This document shows, one piece after another, positions 55,957-64,000 of a stretch of 64,000 nt of DNA. The stretch comes from Heterotrichella gracilis (lineage: Eukaryota > Sar > Xanthophyceae > Tribonematales > Xanthonemataceae). How positions within the stretch are numbered: the first letter of the stretch is position 1; each line of letters opens with the position of its first letter. Both the position numbers and the translations under genes were made by a program. The notes beneath the pieces were generated by a model. It saw only the letters and a list, made by a program, of their open reading frames with translations. It searched no databases and was not told the DNA's origin. The stretch covers positions 372,001-436,000 of the forward strand of contig JAULBX010031370.1 of assembly GCA_032358255.1 (NCBI GenBank), given 5' to 3'.

Positions 55957-58900
55957 CTACTTGGTTTTGTCGCGGTGCAGCAGGTACATGGACAGCAGCG
56001 CCAGCACCCTCCAGCACATGCCCAGGACCCACAGGATGAACAGGCACAGTTTGAAGTGGCGCACGTCGTAGATCAGCGCCTGCAGGTCTGCGCAGCGAGC
56101 AAGCAGCCAAACACCTGCACATGCCCATTGCTCAGTTTGCATGCCTATCACTCGGATTTTAAAAAGGAAAAGAAAAGATATAGACAGTTGCGCACAAGCA
56201 CTTTCTTCACTGCTGACCTCCATACACGCCTGGCTGCTGACCTCCATACTCGCCTGGCAGCATGGTCAGCCAATTAAATTCACACCAGGTCCCTACCTGT
56301 CAGGCGGTTGGCCTCGCTGATAATGTAGCCCTCCAGGCCCCAGCGCGCAAAGGATACAGTGTAGGCCAGATGCAGGATACCGGTGGAGTGTTGCTTGCCA
56401 GCGATGAGCGCGTTCAGCAGGGCCAGCACTGCGGCTGACAGCTGGGCAGCGCCTGGGTCAAGCACCTGCGGGACACAACGTGGGACAAAAAGTTTAGTTT
56501 CCTGCACTCTGGGGTGCACACTCCCACCCTAAAATTGACTGCCTTTAATGACCCCACTGGCAGAGCAAATGGTCATTGCATTAAAGTGCTTTCAACAATG
56601 GCGATCTGCAAAGGCAGCACAGTGCAGAGGCCTTTGCACTGTACGCCACCACGACCTGCATGTCCACCCCCTCCACACCCATCCGCCCATTCACCGCATG
56701 CACACACCACTGACAGGATGCCACCACTCCACCACAGCCTGCATGCCCACTACCTCTCCCTTGCACACGTACCATGGACAGGAAGTAGGCCGAGCCCGTG
56801 CAGCAGTACACGATGCCCAGGGTGATGAGGTACATCTGCCACATGACTGCGCGTGGCTGGGCAAAGGAGTAGTACATGATGAGGTACACCGCGGAGCGGA
56901 TGGCGGTGGATGTGTGCTCGTACGTGTCCAGGGCGCAGAAGTAGGCCAGCCTGCAACCAGCATATACCATGTGTCAAAACATGGCATTGCAACGCCAAAC
57001 CAACCAACTGTTGCGAAAATATTCAGCCATCAGCAGCACGCCACCTCAAAACCCCCTCCGGCACCTTATCCCCCACCCCATCCCCACCTGTTCATCCCCG
57101 AGGAGGCTTCCCTGAAGAACACCACCCTGTTTGCCCCAAAGGTGCGCAGGCTGGCCACTGTGGACATGAGGCCCAGCGCCACGATGTTGTACGAGGCCGC
57201 GCTCATATAATGCATAATGTCACTGCGCCCGCGGTCGCTGATCAGCCCCAGCAGGCTGCCTGCGCACACAAAATATACACTAAAAATAAAATAAAGTAAA
57301 ACAACAAAATAGCTGATCTGCCGAGCAGGCTGCCTGTGCACAAAGTAAGCAATGATGACAAAAACTATGCAAAGCGGTAGAAGAAGCTGTGGACACAAGT
57401 GCATGGTAGCCATGGCTACCCTTCATCTCAAGTGCAAGACTGTAATTCAGGGATATATGTTACACGCTAACGCGCTCGCCCAGCTTGCCCCCCCCCACTC
57501 ACCTGCCAGCGCAAAGATGACAAAGTCTGTGAACACAGCCAGCGCGGACCGCATGCGCTGGGTGGAGGTGCGGCTCAGGCACCACCAGAACTGGGGCAGG
57601 AAGCCAGGCAGCTCTCGGTGGGTCACCCCAGCCAGTTCCATGCCTGCCTGGCTGCGCGGTGTGTGTGGCAGGTCGAACGTGCCCAGGTAGCCCACCAGCA
57701 TGGTGTGGGTGTCGCGCACAAAGGCCCTGGCGCAGAACTGGAACCACGCGTACGCCTGCAGAACGGGCACAACGCTCCTTCAGGCACTCATTTTGACAGC
57801 CATATTGGTAGCAAATATGCAGCCAAAAGTGAGGTCCAATATCAAATGAAACATGGCGCTGTTGTGGCGCTGGCCGTGTTGTGTATAAAACATCAACCTG
57901 CAGCAGCTGCTCATCATTGTGCCCCCATCCAGCACGCATCCCCCACACGCACCCTGTGCACCCTGCTGCGCCAGCCGCCTGCCACCTGCGCTTCCCCTGG
58001 CCCCAGCAGCGCCTCCCCTGCATCCGACCGGTCTGTGCCTTGCCCCTCCTCTATCTGTATCTGTGTGGCTGAGGGGCTGGGGCACAGCGCTGCCTCCCTC
58101 CCACAGCGCTGCTCCCACTGGGCGAACAGCTCACGCGGCCCGCTGGAAGTACTCGAGTGCCTGGTGGTGGGCTTGATGAGGCCGCTGATGATGTCCATGT
58201 AGGCGTCAGCGGGGTTCATGTGCGGGGGGAGCTGCGCAAGGCAAAGGCACCGGTTACGTTGATTAGGGAAAAAGCTGCGGAATTTGCTTGACTTGTATGT
58301 GAATTTTGTGCGGGTCCACAGCCATTGCTCCTTGCTGTGGGTGGCAAGGGGTTCGCTGCGCCCTTCTTACAGCAATGCAGCGATGCACTGCACTTACTAT
58401 CTAAGTGTTGTACAACAAAACACCCTATAATTTTTTGATAATTTTAAACTGCCATTCGTACATACATATTAATTTGTTAGCGCCACCTCCAGCCGCCCGC
58501 ACCTGGTACCCCAGACCCTCAAAGTATTCCTGCACGTCCCGCTGTGCACCATAGTACACGGTCCGCCCCCCCTTGCCCAGAAACAGCACGTCATGGAACA
58601 TGCGGAAGATCTCGTAGGAGGGCTGATGGATGACGGCTGCCACAGTCACCCCCATGCTGGCAACCTGCGCCCAACACATGCCTCTGACCACATTTGTAGA
58701 TAATAACAGTGTATGCTCAACTTGGCTCAAAGGCTCAATTCCTGGTGTCAAACCAGGATAACCAAGCTACTGCTCTACAAATCAATAGATGCTCACCCCC
58801 ACCAGCCTGACAGTCAGTATCATAGCGGAAATTGCTCGAAAGCATCCGCAATGCATGCCATCAATGATAACACATTAGTGATAACCTACCTGGCGCATTG

Positions 58901-61900
58901 CCTTGATGACCAGCTTTGAGGCGCTCGAGTCCAGCCCCGATGTTGGCTCGTCAAGGAACAGCAGCACAGGATCAGCCACTAGCTCCAAGCCAACCTGCAG
59001 CACCAGGCAAGGGCTGACGTGTCAACAAAGCATTGCACTTAGGGCTGCTCTATGCAGTACACAGCTGTGGCCAGATATTCCGCCAGATTGGGCTGTGTTT
59101 TGTTTATGTCCAAAATGCATGCATGATTTTTTAGGGTTTAGGGTGGTACGGCACTCACGTTCACCCGCTTGCGCTGCCCTCCTGAAATGCCACGCGTATC
59201 TTCGTCCCCAATCACCTCATGCCGCACCTCCTCCAGCTGCAGCACCTGTGCAGGCATTCGGGACCAACCCCATGCTCAACAAGCAGCACCCCAATGTGCG
59301 CACAACCATTGCACAGAACCAACCAAGCCCATATTACCACACACTCCCATGCATGCAGTGATTCACTCCCGGCATGCCAGCACCATTGATGGATCCCCCA
59401 AACCTCCTTAGGGTTGAGTTTCTAGGCTTTAGGGTTCACTAGTAGGGTTTGGGTATCCCCAGCCCACCTGTATTGCCTTCTCCACATGGAACATGTGCTG
59501 GTCAGCGTCGCAGTGCGCCGGCAGGCGACACCTGGCCGCAAACATGAGGTTCTCCTCCACCGTGAGATCAGTGTACATGACGTCGTCCTGCGGCACAAAG
59601 CCCATCACCCGCTTGAAGCCCTGCAGGCGGTCTGGGCGGCCGTTGACCAGGATGGTGCCCGTCTGGTCCCCGTAGGTGGCCTTGCCGGCCAGGGTGTTGA
59701 GCAGGGTGGTCTTGCCTGGCAGTGAGGATAGCAAGGGTCAGCAAGGGGTCAAGTTCTGACATAGGGTTCCTAGCGCTCAGACAAAGGGTTCCCAGGGTCC
59801 AGGCACAGGTGCAGGGAGGTCCAGACGCATAGAGGGAGATTTAATATCAGCACAGATAAGGTATTGGTCAGCCATTGGCAATGTGCAGCAGATGTGTATG
59901 TATCACCATTACATTGGCATTGCACCTCCACCCACTACCCAGTGTTGCATGTGACAGGGCCGCTGCACAGCAATTGCCTTGAGCAACATCAGCCGCGTCG
60001 CACCTGCCCCCGAAGGCCCCATGATTGCAGACAGGCGCTTGCCCTGCAGCTTGCCTGACACCCCCTCCAGCACCATGCGGTTGCTGTTCTTCAGCTGCAG
60101 GCCCAGCTTCACAAACTCCACAGTCACTGCGCCCCTGCACCAAAAGATCACAACCACTTCATTATGCTGCATAACAAAACGAAAATAGAGGATGAAAAAC
60201 CTTTTGCCATGGTGGACACATGCAGCTGCGCCAGCACCCTAACCCCTAAGCTTGAAACCCTATGACAATGAACCCATCCCCATGTAAAAGCTGCACAGGC
60301 TCATGCATGCATTTGTCGTCATTATATTAACTTCACTCATGTAGCCAGGGCCACCCTCCTTCCAGCATATGTAGCCCGCCTGGTACACCAACAGTTCACC
60401 TCTGCTGCTTGCACCCTCCATGTATGCTGCTCATGGGTGAGCTGATCAGCGACTCCGAGCGACAGGTTGACTGCAGCAGGCGTGAGGAGAATGCGCGCTC
60501 ATCCACGTGCAGGTTGTCCTCAAAGAAGTCCAGGGAGCGGCTCCTGGGGAAGAAAACCACCATTGTCAAGCCAATGTCTATTTCATGTGCAGTGCACACT
60601 TACAAGCCATGCATGGCAAAGGCAACCACGTTGCATGCGCTGCGTTGTACATACAGGGGAGAGGGCAACGCGTGATTGCAGGGTCACAGGTGCAAGCCAA
60701 ACGTTCACATCCAAATGTATGGGCATCGCAGCCTACGACCAATTGGTGTTAGCAACATTAGCCAACGCCCACAATCTGATGCCCACCTGCACAGTTGTCC
60801 ACTCCTGCTTCCACAATATTCTAGATGCAGGAATGTATACATGACATGACCCCACCAGCAATACCAAGATCAATAATCTGATGCACATCTGCACAGCAAA
60901 TCATACCTGGTGTGGTTGTGCTTGTGGCGAGGAGTGCTGCTGGCGGTGAGCTCCGTGCCATCCGCAAGAGGCTGGTAGGCACCAGATTCCGTGTCAGGGC
61001 CACTGAACCCTGCCCACACGGGGTGAACAATGTCCCTGCCCCAATGCACGCGGCGGTTTGCCTGTTGGGGAGACCTGGAGGGCGCCCTGCACACACATAT
61101 TTTGCATCAAATTCCTATCCCAACATCGCTCAACCAGCATCATCGTGCACCCATGTCAGGATTGCAACGCACAAGCAGCATTGAGATCATCTAGACGTTC
61201 ACATTATCGCGGCTAACAATGTGGTCTAGTTTGAAGAGCATGCCCATTACTATTCAGTCCAAACCCTGTTTAGGGTTTGCTATGGGTTCTGTGCGAAGCG
61301 CCTTACGGTGGCAGTGCAGGGCCACGCCTGTCAGGGGTTTGGTGCTCCGAGCCAGGTTGACGTGACTGGCGCTGATCCAGCACGGATCCCTCGTCATCAG
61401 ACAGCAGCCCATCTGAAAGTATTTCTGCCCCATTGCTCTCATCGTCAGACAGCATGGGGGACACCCGGTCAAGCTGCATGCACAAGTGGAGTACCGTCAG
61501 ACAAGCTCGTGCTTCTCCACAAGGTGAGCACCAGTATGAGAGCATGAATTCATCCTCCTAAGATGCAGGATGTGACATCAACAACCATTGCAGATACGCT
61601 TGTAGCATGGCAGCCTCACATGCTGTTGTGATTGCCTGCTGCATTGCAAACAGCACAGGTGCACCCATTGCTGCAATAACCTCAACCACATGCACTACAT
61701 CTCATGTGACTATCATCCTGTTGTCCTGTAAGATAGGGTTGCTCCATGCATCCGTCTGTGAGCCCTGCGAAACCCGCCGTAATCACCTGGTACGAGCTGC
61801 CAACCTTGAGCACCACCGCATGCGTGAATGGGCCCATGGAGATGCGCAGGCGGTCCTTCTGCGACAGGCGCCGCATGAGGTGGGCGTACCACGTGCTGCA

Positions 61901-63447
61901 CCGCCACACCAGCACCAGCACCAGGAACATGCAGGCGTCCAGTGTCACGCCGCTGTAGTTGTTGGTGGGCATCTCGGTGCCGGCGGGGCAGGAGACGAAG
62001 GGGGAGCAGCGCTGCGTGTTCTGGCTGCCGCGCCGGCACTGGTGTCCGCTGGGACACTCCAACTAAAAATAAAGCACAAGTTTCTCAGGCGCAAGCATTT
62101 CAGTAATATTTATCTACGAGTTTAATCATGACTCATTTTCCACAGGATTGCAAATTCCTCCTGTCTTCACGCGCATCTGAGACATGCACATATGGAACCA
62201 TGGGGAATGGAACTACAGCATGCGTAGAGCAGTCCTATTCTGCACCAGGAATTCTGAGACAGTCATGGGGGAGCCAACCAGGGTTCACAAGACTGTACTG
62301 TACCTTGGCAGTGGCATTTGGGCAGAAATTCCCACCGTCGCAGTAGATGCTTCCCGACCCGGCGTTCCACCTGTACCCAGGGAAGGCTGAATCCGGGAGC
62401 ACCGACCACATGTCCGCACCCCCGCACCCTAGGCTGGGGCGTGCCTTGTAGGCATATGGCGCACACCACTGCTGGTGCTTCCGGTCCTCACTGTGGCTGA
62501 TGAAAGCTGCTGGGGGGTCAGCAGGGTACGCCCTGCAGCCAGGTTCAGGGGTTGAATCGCTCCACCGTGCACACAGGGGGGGGGCAAAGGAAGTTCTGAG
62601 GAAAGCGCTGCTTGGCGCTGCATGCGCAAGACTGACTGCTAGTCTGTATTGCAAAAATGCTACCAAGTAACTCACAAAGCTTTCTGACACCAAAGGCTGG
62701 AAGTTCCAACTTGATTGCTTTTTGAGGCCAAGTTTACCTTGGACAGTAAGCACCAAAGGGGCATGGCATGAGGCACGTGAGCATTGGTGGACAGAAGTAG
62801 CCCTCGCAGCACGGGTGCGCGACCTGGTCGTCTTTGAAGCTAACTGTGGAGTTTTTGGTGCTGCTGTTGAATGTCAGGATGCGGTTGAGGTCGAAGAAAC
62901 CGGGTCCACATGCGTGACTCAAAGTTCCAGCCTCACATCCAGCCGTGTCTGGGACTTTCTCGGGGTTGCTGGAACGCAACAAATACTGCAACCACCAAAT
63001 AAGTGGTTGGTATGTGTACACTAGTATCACCTCCATCCCTTGAACTGCAAGGAGAGGTTTAAGCCCTTGTTGGCGGAAGGAACGTGTGTATGCTGACTTA
63101 CATACCTCATAAAATGTCTCCATCTCCGAGAAAGAGCACAGGTGTGAGGAGAGCGCTGTCGTGTTGTGGCATACTTGGTCGCTGGGATCAGAGGATTGTG
63201 GCAATGGATAGGGGAATGACTCCTCCAACGTCCTCAGCAGCCCTTGTTTGCTGTTGCCAAAACAAAAACCCACGTTGTGCTGCACTTTGAGCCAGGCTTC
63301 CTCAACCAAGTGGCCATACTGGTCTGCTGCCTGCCACTCCTGCCATTTTGCTCGGGGGTCCAATGCGAGCGTGTGTCCAACTTTCGGAAGGTCAAGCACC
63401 AACACTTGGACCGTTGCCAGCCAGCACAAACAACGTAAAAACTTCAT
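55957..63447 (-). CDS. ABCG half transporter, ABCG24/28 type
   Basis: Seventeen exons: 62738-63447, 62304-62532, 61805-62062, 61307-61473, 60907-61035, 60400-60543, 60004-60134, 59468-59715, 59159-59245, 58890-58994, 58503-58664, 57962-58231, 57503-57755, 57088-57259, 56773-56950, 56297-56465, 55957-56087; phases close to 1181 codons with TAG. Order: signal peptide ([18 protein letters not shown]), Cys-rich outer domain ([45 protein letters not shown]), one helix, acidic cytosolic linker, ABC domain with Walker A ([17 protein letters not shown], split by the intron between 60004 and 59715), Q-loop FVPQDDVMY, signature [10 protein letters not shown], Walker [15 protein letters not shown]-loop VIHQPS, then about six membrane helices. 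Plant relatives export lipidic or phenolic wall/pollen-coat precursors; the cargo here is unknown. Residues about 115-155 form an unusual hydrophobic insert in exon 1. Confidence 0.85.
57309..57345 (-). repeat. Exon-edge stub (acceptor and exon start) in the ABCG gene
   Basis: Plus-strand GCTGATC(T/A)GCC(G/C)(A/C)AGCAGGCTGCCTG(T/C)GCACA occurs at the true exon start (about 57237-57270) and again here. The filler between is A-rich (TAAAAATAAAATAAAG), not clean telomere repeat. Confidence 0.75.
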
Positions 63448-64000
63448 TTCTCATCGTCAGCAAAGGTTAATAACGAGGCCAGAAAGTCTGCACCTCACCG
63501 AAACCTCTCCAAGACACACGCAACATGCCAATGCATGGCAAATTATCCAAAACCGGTTTCTGCCGCGCGGTCTGTCAGAGTCCGCGACTTGTCCGAAGCC
63601 CTTCCTTATCGCCAATAGCAAAGCCTTACGTCGATGAAACAGGCATGACCGTTTAAGAGGCCGTATCGATATGGCTTCGGAGCAGTGCCTTTTCACTGGC
63701 TGAGGTCCCAGTGGGACAGAGAACCGCGGGAAGCTGTATATGCAGCCTGGACACCTGACCGAGACCGTTATTTATTGCCTGTCTTTTGCAGCACTGTGCA
63801 GCCTTGAAGGTGCAACTTCTCTTTGCCAGGAACCTCAGCCCTGGGGCTTGGGTGGGATTGACTAGGCCACCACCCATGTCTCGCAGAGCAAAATGAGCAT
63901 GCACGAACCAAAAAGGTTGTGTTCGGTGTTATATCTGCTGGCAGCCGTTATCTTCAGTCAAGTGGAACGTGCTTATACTTCAGGTCGGTCAGGAGCTTTC
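63448..64000. other. Upstream region of the ABCG gene
   Basis: No supported gene to the window end; expected to hold the ABCG promoter. No clear core element recognised. Confidence 0.4.

Noticed and set aside
56548-57210. 220-codon plus-strand open frame within the ABCG gene
   Set aside because: It crosses exons and introns of the minus-strand gene and shows no conserved motif.
60004-60030. Apparent loss of the Walker A lysine in the ABCG gene
   Set aside because: The genomic read-through lacks Lys, but the exon ends inside the motif and the next exon (59715) supplies GKTT in phase, so the spliced motif is normal.
1-64000. Telomere-like tracts as evidence of a chromosome end
   Set aside because: All are short, scattered, in both orientations and inside gene introns; none forms a terminal array.
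1-64000. LTR or other virus-derived elements, LINEs, CRISPR arrays, tRNA or rRNA genes
   Set aside because: No reverse transcriptase, integrase or capsid motifs, no long terminal repeats, no spacer-repeat arrays and no cloverleaf or rRNA core sequences were recognised.

Overview
This window looks like nuclear DNA of a green-lineage organism, most likely a unicellular or colonial green alga. Seen directly: mid-GC sequence, genes of 3 to 17 exons with mostly GT-AG introns, many short CCCTAAA/TTTAGGG tracts inside introns (the plant-type telomere repeat), and plant-type families (ureide permease, WAT1/EamA transporter, cyclase-like amidase, ABCG24/28-type transporter). No rRNA, tRNA, CRISPR array or bacterial-style operon is visible. 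The exact lineage is an inference.

Layout. 1-1327: 3' end of a G-patch/LYAR-type nucleolar protein gene (+). About 2330-13560: a large imperfect inverted duplication (arms about 5 kb, centre about 7490-8060) holding two convergent copies of a Crinkler-like header plus P-loop NTPase gene; both copies look decayed. 14339-20117: leucine-rich-repeat membrane protein (+) with two look-alike transmembrane exons that appear mutually exclusive. 21743-24780: BIVM-like putative cysteine peptidase (+). 26079-28559 and 37833-39960: two ureide-permease-like paralogues (+); the first lacks one exon. Between them on the minus strand, 29842-36339: a secreted modular Cys-rich/Pro-rich protein. 41445-44325 (-): plastid-type EamA transporter. 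45068-46115 (+): Nudix hydrolase. 46300-47881 (-): cyclase-like protein. 48501-52763 (+): mitochondrial-type Xaa-Pro aminopeptidase (ICP55/XPNPEP3). 53717-54954 (-): plastid-type CBS-pair protein. 55957-63447 (-): 17-exon ABCG half transporter.

The genes do not form a pathway; several are membrane, secreted or organelle-targeted. Exon models were built by following splice sites and reading phase; for most genes the coding lengths divide by three and end at a stop, which is the main support.

The most unusual signal is genome-scale rather than a single gene. At about seventeen places, a short piece spanning an exon edge (acceptor plus exon start, donor plus exon end, or start/stop region) occurs a second time beside the real exon. 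Many of these 'exon-edge stubs' abut TTTAGGG/CCCTAAA-like sequence. This suggests a repair process that duplicates a few tens of bases and leaves telomere-like filler, lengthening introns and sometimes supplying new exons.
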